Shown: positions 1-6,525 of the stretch, piece by piece
Layout of the letters: each line of letters begins with the position of its first letter
Position numbering within the stretch: position 1 is the first letter of the stretch
NCBI RefSeq assembly: GCF_002952775.1
Contig: NZ_CP025066.1
Coordinates: 1,922,001 to 1,986,000 of the forward strand
DNA: 64,000 nt
Source of the DNA: Halalkaliarchaeum desulfuricum
GTDB lineage: Archaea > Halobacteriota > Halobacteria > Halobacteriales > Haloferacaceae
Reading direction: 5' to 3'
Notes under the pieces: model-generated
The model's input: only the letters and a program-made list of their open reading frames with translations
Database searches by the model: none
What the model was told of the DNA's origin: nothing
Made by a program: the position numbers and the translations under genes

Positions 1-2
1 CG

Positions 3-200
3 GCGTCAGTGGCGTCGTGCATCGGCGACGCGGCGCCGGTCGACGAGATCGAGGCTGCCCTCCGCGAGGCAGGATTCGTCGATGTCGCCGTCGAGCCAAA
101 AGAGGGCAGCCGGGAGTTCATCGACGAGTGGGATCCCGAACGGGACCTGGGTGACTACGTGGTGTCGGCGTCGATCCGGGGCAGAAAGCCCGAGCGGTGA
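3..200 (+). CDS. arsM: Arsenite methyltransferase, C-terminal fragment (cut by window edge)
   Basis: Last 65 or so codons of a SAM-dependent arsenite methyltransferase; the frame is open from the window edge to a TGA at 198-200. Visible are SCIGDAAPVDEIEAAL, a Rossmann-type AGFVDVAVEPK strand and a tail ending YVVSASIRGRKPER, as in haloarchaeal ArsM. The Cys of SCIGDA sits where ArsM carries one of its late arsenic-binding cysteines (family knowledge; inferred alignment). The enzyme methylates As(III) in the cytoplasm. It is convergent with the TorD-like gene at 235-963, so it is next to, but not in, the reductase operon. The SAM-binding half is outside the window. Confidence 0.82.
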   Translation, partial: ASVASCIGDAAPVDEIEAALREAGFVDVAVEPKEGSREFIDEWDPERDLGDYVVSASIRGRKPER

Positions 201-234
201 CCGAACCCCGTCGCCGAAACGACCGCAGCCGGGG

Positions 235-963
235 CTACTCTCGGAACTGTTTTTCGTCGGGGACGCCGGTGCTGGAGGCGGTGGCGTCGACGCGTTCGAC
301 CATTTCGTCGAGTTCCCCGGCCGTGGGTTCGGGGAGGTCGAGTCGGTTTCGAGCGATCGGGATCCACTCGCAGGCGAGCCTCGCACACCACCGGTGGAAG
401 GGTGCGTCGGCTTCGGCGGTTTCGAGCAGCCGCTGGAACGCCGGGAGCCAGTCGAAGTGGTCCCGGAAGAACGGACGGTACTCGTCGGGGCCGCCCGACT
501 CCAGGAGCACGGAGGCGTAATCGAGCAAAAGCGCGAGGTGGTCGGGGGGATACGCGGCGGGAATCTCGGCTTCGAGCGCGTCGTAGCGTCGGCGCATCTC
601 GTCGGCGGGCGGTCCCTCGAGGAGGCCTTCGCGTCCGGTGCCGGCGTGCCACTCCCGGTAGGGGGATTCCACCGGGATCGCGTACGGGGATTCGAGCCCT
701 TCGAACAGCCGGATGTACTCGTTGTCGAGGGAGCCGACCGTCTCCGGCAGCAGTTCGGTCGCGGGGCCGCCCTCCGGTTCGGGGAGGTCCAGGCGATCGA
801 CAAGCATGTCGATCTCCGTGTCGAGCAGTCCCGCCTCGACGTCGGTGAAGAACCGCTCGTCGGGGTGTTTCAGACACTCGGCGAGCAGGCTGCACAGCTG
901 CGCCCAGTCGTCGCTGTTCGCCAGTTCCGGAACGGGTTCGGTGGTCGCGTCGGGATTCGTCAT
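235..963 (-). CDS. TorD/DmsD-family molybdoenzyme chaperone of the Mo reductase operon
   Basis: Predicted 242-residue cytoplasmic chaperone that binds the Tat signal of a molybdoenzyme and holds it for cofactor insertion. The helical family pattern is visible: LCSLLAECLKHPDERF at the N terminus, LDNEYIRLFEGLESPYAIPVESPYREW near residues 78-104 (the conserved Y-x-R-LF...P-ES-Y region), and a DHLALLLDYASVLL helix later. It is the last gene of the minus-strand series catalytic subunit, FeS subunit, NrfD anchor, chaperone, and starts 98 nt after the anchor gene ends. A second TorD homolog lies at 36721-37365 beside the formate dehydrogenase, so each molybdoenzyme appears to have its own chaperone. 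Family secure, client inferred from position. Confidence 0.88.
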   Translation of the reverse strand: MTNPDATTEPVPELANSDDWAQLCSLLAECLKHPDERFFTDVEAGLLDTEIDMLVDRLDLPEPEGGPATELLPETVGSLDNEYIRLFEGLESPYAIPVESPYREWHAGTGREGLLEGPPADEMRRRYDALEAEIPAAYPPDHLALLLDYASVLLESGGPDEYRPFFRDHFDWLPAFQRLLETAEADAPFHRWCARLACEWIPIARNRLDLPEPTAGELDEMVERVDATASSTGVPDEKQFRE

Positions 964-1061
964 GGGTTATCGGTTCGGATTTCGCGTCGGTGTTTCTGCG
1001 ACGGTGCGAGGGAGAGACGAGAGGAGTCAGCGGGACAGCGCAGCGGGAGAGGGATTGCCTC

Positions 1062-2132
1062 TCAGGCGACCACGAGTGGCGCTTTCACGGCCATGAAAAG
1101 CGCCACGTATCGCAGGAGGAGCCCACCCAGTACGACCAGGCCGAACTTGGCCGTATACGTCGCCTGTGCGAGTCGCTGGAGTTTCGGGGTCGCCTGGAGG
1201 TCGATGCGCCACTCGGCGACGAGGAGCGCCGCCGAGAGGACCAGCGGCGCGAGGAGTCCCAGGGCGACGACGCCGCCCCAGAACAGCAGTGCCATGTCGG
1301 TCCTCAGCAGTTCGAAGGTGGCCTGGGCTGCGGGGCCGCCCTGCGAGAGGGTCCACACGAGCGATCCGAGGATGACAATCTCCGCGAGGATCACGAGGTC
1401 GTCGACGAGGCTGAACTCGTGGACGCCGGTGCCGAAGACGCCCTCGAAGATGCCCGTGAGGCCGGCGGTGGCGGCAAGGCCCATCGAGAGGCCGCTGGCG
1501 AGAAACAGGAACGGCAGAAGGGTGCCGTCCCAGGCGGGGTAGAGCCACGCTACCTCGCTCAACAACAGCGCCGTGTACACCACGAGCAACACCGCCAGAA
1601 ACGCGCCTCCGGCGTGGACCGCCAGCCGGAGACGCTCTCCGGGACGGGTGAGCCGGCCCAGCCTGGTGAGCCACTGTTCGAGGGGGAGATCACTTTTCGC
1701 TTCGATCCAGCGGGTGATCCACCGGGCGAAGGTGCTGGGATCGTCGTCGGTCTCCTGGCCCCAGATCTGCCAGAACGCCTGTATCATTGCCACCAGGGTG
1801 AACAGCACGATCGTCCAGGTGCCGATCACCAGCCAGGACTCGAAGTTGACAAACAGGATCGGGAACAGCAGCGCGCGCAGGGGCGCACCCAGGTGGGTAA
1901 ACAGGATGACCCCGCCGACGGCGATACCGACGACTGCGGCGATCATCCCCCACCGGCTCGTGGCCCGCAGTGCTTCGGATTTTGTCCCGTCTTCCCGCCG
2001 GCTCAACACGTCTGCGGCAAAGCCGGTGAGGTAGGCACCACCGGCCAGGCCCCCGAAGAAGAGGTAGATCGCGATCTTCAGGTCCCAGTGGTGCTCGAGT
2101 ATCCAGATCAACCCGTCAGGGTGGTAGGGCAT
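1062..2132 (-). CDS. NrfD/PsrC-type membrane anchor and quinone-reactive subunit
   Basis: A 356-residue polytopic membrane protein of the NrfD/PsrC/ArrC family, expected to exchange electrons between the membrane quinone pool and the extracytoplasmic FeS subunit. The N-terminal IAIYLFFGGLAGGAYLTGF segment is the family hallmark first helix; about eight hydrophobic segments follow, including IAAVVGIAVGGVILFTHLG and SWLVIGTWTIVLFTLVAM. It follows the FeS gene by 6 nt and precedes the TorD-like gene. No haem-ligand pattern of a b-type cytochrome is evident, in contrast to the formate dehydrogenase anchor at 35730-36728. Family is clear; the physiological acceptor is unknown. Confidence 0.9.
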   Translation of the reverse strand: MPYHPDGLIWILEHHWDLKIAIYLFFGGLAGGAYLTGFAADVLSRREDGTKSEALRATSRWGMIAAVVGIAVGGVILFTHLGAPLRALLFPILFVNFESWLVIGTWTIVLFTLVAMIQAFWQIWGQETDDDPSTFARWITRWIEAKSDLPLEQWLTRLGRLTRPGERLRLAVHAGGAFLAVLLVVYTALLLSEVAWLYPAWDGTLLPFLFLASGLSMGLAATAGLTGIFEGVFGTGVHEFSLVDDLVILAEIVILGSLVWTLSQGGPAAQATFELLRTDMALLFWGGVVALGLLAPLVLSAALLVAEWRIDLQATPKLQRLAQATYTAKFGLVVLGGLLLRYVALFMAVKAPLVVA

Positions 2133-2138
2133 GTGGTG

Positions 2139-2759
2139 TCACCCGGTCGGGTCGGTGGTTTCGATCGAGTCGTGCGATTCCTGGGTCACTGGTTCGACGA
2201 CCAGCGCCGGCCCGACATCGCTTTCGCTGTAGCGGTTGGCCGCCTCTTCGGAGGCTTCCCGGAGGATCTCGTTGATCGGGCCGGCCTTCAGCGCCTCCGT
2301 GACGCAATTGTCCACGCAGGCGGCCGTGGCTCCGCCGTCCTCGGGCTTTTGCCGCGCAGGCTTGCCGTGTCCGTCGCCGGCGCCCTCGCCCAGACAGAGG
2401 TGACACTTTTGCAACAGTCCATCGTCGCCGTACTGACAGGCGCCGAACGGACACGCGTACGCACAGTAGTGACAGCCGATGCACTTGTCCTGATCCACAG
2501 TGACGATCCCGTCCCTCTCGCGTTTTTCGATCGCGTGGGTGGGACAGACCTGCCGACATGGTGCCGTCGCACAGTGGAAACAGGACATCGACACTGACGT
2601 CTCCTTGTAGTCCGGGAACGATCCCTCGCCGACGTGTTCCATTCGGCGCCACTTGGCTTCCTTCGTGCCGACGTCGTTGCGCACCCGACACGAGACCACA
2701 CACGCGTGACAGCCGATACACTTCTGGGTGTCGAAGTAGAAGGCCCACTGGCGGCTCAT
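2139..2759 (-). CDS. Four-cluster ferredoxin subunit (PsrB/ArrB/DmsB type) of the Mo reductase
   Basis: A 206-residue electron-transfer subunit carrying four cysteine groups: CIGCHACVVSC at residues 14-24, CFHCATAPCRQVCPTHA, CIGCHYCAYACPFGACQYG, and a split group KCHLC ... AACVDNC. This matches DmsB/PsrB/ArrB proteins that hold up to four [4Fe-4S] clusters and link the Mo subunit to the NrfD anchor. It has no Tat signal and would be exported with its partner. Its start overlaps the end of the catalytic-subunit gene by 4 nt (2756-2759), implying translational coupling. A loop of about 22 residues between the last two cysteine pairs (GEGAGDGHGKPARQKPEDGG) is a lineage-specific insertion. Confidence 0.93.
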   Translation of the reverse strand: MSRQWAFYFDTQKCIGCHACVVSCRVRNDVGTKEAKWRRMEHVGEGSFPDYKETSVSMSCFHCATAPCRQVCPTHAIEKRERDGIVTVDQDKCIGCHYCAYACPFGACQYGDDGLLQKCHLCLGEGAGDGHGKPARQKPEDGGATAACVDNCVTEALKAGPINEILREASEEAANRYSESDVGPALVVEPVTQESHDSIETTDPTG

Positions 2760-5080
2760 GCGCCATCACCTCCGGCTTTCGTTACTTCGACAGGATGGTT
2801 CCTGTCGACCTGGCCCGACACCGGTTCGACGTGATGTTCCCTGTTCAGTGTCATGGTGTTTGCTCCTGCCTCCTCGGGATGGACAGATCCTTCACCGAAT
2901 CCGTTCACGGTGGCGATCCAGCCGGGGCGGACGCCCTCGTAGACGTGTGCCGGAAGTTCGATGGCGTCGTCTCGGGACTCCACACGGACCATATCGCCCG
3001 TCTGGATGTTCCGCGGACGCGCGTCCCGAGGGTTGATGTGGAGGTAGTTACCTTCGTAATCGTCGTACGCCCGTCCGTAACGGTCGAGATACTCCTCGAC
3101 TGACTCGGGCAACGCCTGGCAGTGTCCGCGCGATATCTGCTCGACGAACACGTCGGTGAACAACAGCGGGTACTCGTCGTCGGTTGTTTCGCCGTAGATG
3201 TCGTCGTCGACCGGCTGCCACTCGGGGGCCGTGCTGACGCCGAGTTCGTCGGCCAGGGCTGCGTAGCTCTCGTTCGGCGCCAGGTCGAACTGGAACAGCC
3301 CCGTTTCGGTGTTGAACCCGTCTTCGCGGTACTGCTGGTAGCCGTACTCGTCGACGAGCGCGTAGCTCTGTTCGGCGAGCTCGTCGAAGCTCATGTCGAC
3401 CGCGTCGAGCTTTTCATCGAGGTATTCCTCCTCGGAGTCCCACGGGAAGTACTCGCCGTAGCCCATCTCCTCGGCGAGTTCTTTGTAGATGTCGAACGCC
3501 GGCTTGGTGTCCCACAGCGGGTCGATCGCCGCATTCGATGCGGTGACCCAGGTTCGGGTGGGATAACAACTGTCGCCGCCGCTGCCGAGGAACGGTTGTT
3601 CGATCTGCGAGGAATCCGGGAAGACGACGTCAGCCCGTTTACTGACGGCGTTCCAGAACGCGTCGACGACGATTACCAGTTCCATCTCATCGAGGGCCCG
3701 GAGCCACTCTTGGGTGTTGCCGCTCTTCGGCGGTAGCGACCAGTTGGAGACGTACCCCTTGATGTCGCCCTTCTCGACCATCGTCGGCACGTAGTTGTGA
3801 CTGTAGTTCCTGATGTGTCGCTGGTATGGATAATCGTCGTAGTCCGGCAGGTCGGCGTCCTCGTGAGCGTCCGGAAGCTCGATCCCGCGCTCGGCGTGAG
3901 GATCACTCAGACTCGGTCCTCTGTAGTGGCGGGTACCACCCTCGTGGTCGATGCACCCTACCAGCCCGTTGAGCGCGTGGATCGCCTGCGCGTTCTTGAA
4001 GCCGTTACCCTGGTAGGCGATTCCCGTCCACGGGAACGCTATCGCTCGGGGCGCAGCTCTCGCGAATCCGATCGCGACCTCGCGGATCTCCTCTGCGTCG
4101 ATGTCGGTGATCTCCTCGGCCCATTCGGGTGTCTTGTCTTCGACGTTCTCGCGGTACGCCTCGAACCCATACGTCCAGTTCTCGACGAACTCCTCGTCGT
4201 AGAGCCCTTCCTCGATGATGACGTGGCCCATCGCGAGCGCGAGCGCGCCGTCGGTCCGGGGTTCGATCGGAAGCCACCTGTCGGATTTCTGGGCGGTCTT
4301 GGTGTATCGGGGGTCGATCGTCACCAGGGTCGCGTCGTTGTTCTTCCTGGCATCGAGGATGCCGTTCGGCTCCCACTGCCCGCGGAAACACTCCATGGGG
4401 TTGCGACCCCAGGCGATGATGTACTCGGAGTTTTGCCAGTCGGGCCACTCGCGACCGTAGCCGCCCATCCAGCCCCAGCTATCCGAGAAGGGTCCGTGAC
4501 ACGTCGTCTTCCGGCCGACCTGGATCGCGGCGCCGTAGATCCGCTGAAAGAGCTTGTCGTGTGTGTCGGTAAGCGGGTAGCCCTGGTAGCGGAGCATCTT
4601 CTCGGCGCCGTGTTCCTCGCGGAACTGTTCGAGCCGCTCGGCGGCGAATTCGATGGCCTCCTCCCAGGAGGCCGACTGGAGTTCGCCGTCTTTCCGGATG
4701 TACGGCTGCCGGATCCGGTTGGGATTGTAGGTCTTGTCCAGTTGGGCGACGCCCTTCGAGCAGAGTGTCCCCTCGCGACCTTGGCCGCCGCTGGCCTTCG
4801 GGTGACCGTCGACGCCAGTGAGGTCGATGGCTCTGCCGTCCTCGACGGTGATCGCTTGACCGCAAGAAGCCCGAGAGATCCAGCAGTTTCCGTGGACGAT
4901 CTCGCGGTCTGTCTGCTCTTGGGCGGCGACGATGTCGGGATTCGTCGAGATCGCACTACCGCCGACGGCGGCGGCGGCCCCGGCTGCCGCGCTGGTCTTC
5001 AGGAAGTTTCGGCGACTGACGCGCCCGCCGCCGGTCGGTGCCGAGCCCTCGCTTGTGGACGGCTCTGTACGTCCAGTCAT
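2756..5080 (-). CDS. Tat-exported molybdopterin oxidoreductase, ArrA/PsrA-type catalytic subunit
   Basis: A 774-residue Mo-bisMGD enzyme of the DMSO reductase superfamily. A twin-arginine signal (SRRNFLKTS, residues 22-30, then an alanine-rich segment) predicts export. Cys194 in KTTCHGPFSD is the likely Mo ligand, so it belongs to the Cys-ligated PsrA/ArrA/Fdh side of the family. The N-terminal cluster motif is unusual: C66-x2-S69-x3-C73-x33-C107, with Ser replacing the second cysteine; the codon (TCT) was read directly. Residues 206-212 (GGYGREW) lie near the position of the RGRY/GRGWG signatures of ArrA/ArxA but match neither. Operon order and neighbouring arsA and arsM suggest an arsenate reductase; polysulfide or thiosulfate reductase is the alternative. 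Confidence 0.88.
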   Translation of the reverse strand: MTGRTEPSTSEGSAPTGGGRVSRRNFLKTSAAAGAAAAVGGSAISTNPDIVAAQEQTDREIVHGNCWISRASCGQAITVEDGRAIDLTGVDGHPKASGGQGREGTLCSKGVAQLDKTYNPNRIRQPYIRKDGELQSASWEEAIEFAAERLEQFREEHGAEKMLRYQGYPLTDTHDKLFQRIYGAAIQVGRKTTCHGPFSDSWGWMGGYGREWPDWQNSEYIIAWGRNPMECFRGQWEPNGILDARKNNDATLVTIDPRYTKTAQKSDRWLPIEPRTDGALALAMGHVIIEEGLYDEEFVENWTYGFEAYRENVEDKTPEWAEEITDIDAEEIREVAIGFARAAPRAIAFPWTGIAYQGNGFKNAQAIHALNGLVGCIDHEGGTRHYRGPSLSDPHAERGIELPDAHEDADLPDYDDYPYQRHIRNYSHNYVPTMVEKGDIKGYVSNWSLPPKSGNTQEWLRALDEMELVIVVDAFWNAVSKRADVVFPDSSQIEQPFLGSGGDSCYPTRTWVTASNAAIDPLWDTKPAFDIYKELAEEMGYGEYFPWDSEEEYLDEKLDAVDMSFDELAEQSYALVDEYGYQQYREDGFNTETGLFQFDLAPNESYAALADELGVSTAPEWQPVDDDIYGETTDDEYPLLFTDVFVEQISRGHCQALPESVEEYLDRYGRAYDDYEGNYLHINPRDARPRNIQTGDMVRVESRDDAIELPAHVYEGVRPGWIATVNGFGEGSVHPEEAGANTMTLNREHHVEPVSGQVDRNHPVEVTKAGGDGA

Positions 5081-5264
5081 TAGTGTATTCTCCGTTCGTA
5101 TTCTACGCCCTCCACGATCACCCCGGTGTCACGCCGCGTCGGCACCGGGTTCGGGGTCGCTGTAACCCCCGCGAGTGACGATCCAAATCGGACGCGTTCT
5201 CCGGCTGATCTCTCTTTTCGTCCGTTACACCGGTCTGCTTTCAGTGGGTGCCTTCGACTGTCGA

Positions 5265-5345
5265 GGCAATTTTTCTTATTCATATATAATGATTAATTTT
5301 GAAGTTTATATACATCTTAGAATGTTATCATATCTCGGGAATCCA
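5265..5345 (-). promoter_or_regulatory. AT-rich promoter region of the Mo reductase operon
   Basis: The 352-nt gap between arsA (ends 5433) and the catalytic-subunit gene (starts 5080) is GC-rich except for a sharp AT-rich island here. Reading the minus strand there is a TATA-like GTATATAAAC (complement of about 5302-5313) and a second TATATATGAA at about 5279-5288. The first would start transcription near 5275-5280 and leave a leader of roughly 190-200 nt, long for a haloarchaeon. No further gene is recognised in this gap. Promoter status is inferred from base composition and TATA-like strings only. Confidence 0.45.
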
Positions 5346-5432
5346 CCCCGGTCTATATGAGATACTGGTGTCTCGATTCAGTTATAGGGAATCTCGATCG
5401 CGATCGCCGACTGCACCCGAAAAGAGACAGGC

Positions 5433-6401
5433 TCAGTTTTCCGAATTCAGCTCCGGTACGTCGTGCTCGTCGAGATCCATAAGTTCGTGGGTGATCTGCC
5501 GGATCGCCTCCAGGCCCTTGACCTCCGAGGGCAACTGTGGAACCAGGATGACGCCGGGGTCGTCTCCCCAGCGTTCGTCGATTTCTTCGAGGTAGGTTTG
5601 CTGCATCGCCGAGCGATCCTCGTGAAACGACGAGCCGGCGGTCGCCTCCTCCTGGAGAACGTTGTTCACGACGATCGCCCCGATGTCGACGTCGTGTTTG
5701 GACAGTTCGTCGATGATCCGATGGGTTTCCTCGACCGCCAATCCCTCGGGAATCGTCACGACGACGAACGTCGCATCCGGTGCCTGAACCATATCGAGCG
5801 TGTCCTTGGCAAGTTGTCGCCACTGTTCGAGGAGCTTCGATGGCCGTTCTCCCGCTTCGCGTTTCATCGCCGAACGGACGTCCGCGTAGATCGAGGGGGC
5901 CTGTCCGAGGTGGCTGTAAAACCGTTTCTGGAGTTCGAGCAACGACAGCGTGCTGCCGGCGGGTGCGGTGTCCCAGACGATACGGTCGTACTGATCGTCC
6001 TCGTAGAAGTCCAGCAGGATACCCATGACGTACTCTTCGGGGATCCCCGGCGCTTCCGCCACGTAGTCGATCACCTCCCGATCGACGTCCAGGAAGGAGG
6101 AAAAGAGGTGGTACACCTCCTCTCCATACGCGTCCTTCCAGCGATCGACGACCATCTCGTAGTCCATCTCGAGGATATCCAGGCCGTCGACCTCGGGGTG
6201 AGGTGTCGGCTCGCCGGAGACATTCAGTTCGAAAATGTCCGACAGTGACGGCGACCGGTCGGTCGTCAAAAGCAGTGTCCGCTCGCCTTTCGTGGCGTAC
6301 GCTACGGCTGCGGCAGCCGAACAGGTGGTTTTCCCGACCCCGCCCTTGCCGGTGAAGGCAACGAGTCGCAGGGACGGGTCGGGCCATCGTGGTGTAGTCA
6401 T
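5433..6401 (-). CDS. arsA: ArsA/GET3-family anion-transporting ATPase, single domain
   Basis: A 322-residue P-loop ATPase. It starts LRLVAFTGKGGVGKTTCSAAAAV: the deviant Walker A GKGGVGKT is diagnostic of ArsA/GET3. LLLTTDRSPSLSDIF is the switch region (DPAHSL in other members), and YDRIVWDTAPAGSTLSLLEL is the A-loop/Walker B-like DTAPTGHTLRLL region. It has one ATPase unit, so it would act as a dimer. ArsA energises the ArsB arsenite pump; archaeal homologs can alternatively act as GET3-like membrane-protein targeting factors. No ArsB is present in the window. The arsM tail and the Mo reductase on either side favour an arsenic role. Its ATG directly abuts an 11-bp tandem repeat. Confidence 0.88.
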   Translation of the reverse strand: MTTPRWPDPSLRLVAFTGKGGVGKTTCSAAAAVAYATKGERTLLLTTDRSPSLSDIFELNVSGEPTPHPEVDGLDILEMDYEMVVDRWKDAYGEEVYHLFSSFLDVDREVIDYVAEAPGIPEEYVMGILLDFYEDDQYDRIVWDTAPAGSTLSLLELQKRFYSHLGQAPSIYADVRSAMKREAGERPSKLLEQWRQLAKDTLDMVQAPDATFVVVTIPEGLAVEETHRIIDELSKHDVDIGAIVVNNVLQEEATAGSSFHEDRSAMQQTYLEEIDERWGDDPGVILVPQLPSEVKGLEAIRQITHELMDLDEHDVPELNSEN

Positions 6402-6481
6402 GGGTTCTGGATTTGGGTTCGATCTGGGTTCGATTTGGGTTCGATCTGGGTTCGATTTGGGTTCGATCTGGGTTCTGGATT
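6401..6481. repeat. 11-bp tandem repeat array abutting the arsA start codon
   Basis: Five consecutive 11-bp units occupy 6412-6466, alternating TTTGGGTTCGA and TCTGGGTTCGA (a 22-bp higher-order period), with a partial sixth at 6467-6475. The array is bounded on both sides by the same 13-mer TGGGTTCTGGATT (6401-6413 and 6469-6481). It fills the 5' region of arsA up to its ATG at 6401. The 11-bp period is close to one helical turn. Without intervening unique spacers it is not a CRISPR array. Confidence 0.9.
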
Positions 6482-6525
6482 CGAGTACGATCGCGCCGGT
6501 GTGCTGCTGTCGTCTGGTTATGCTA

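Noticed and set aside
5080-5283. 67-codon minus-strand frame ending at the Mo catalytic-subunit ATG
   Set aside because: Composition is random-looking, start is in the AT-rich promoter island and no motif is visible; treated as leader sequence.
6412-6475. Possible CRISPR-like array (short regular repeats)
   Set aside because: Units are 11 bp head to tail with no unique spacers and no cas genes; it is a tandem repeat.
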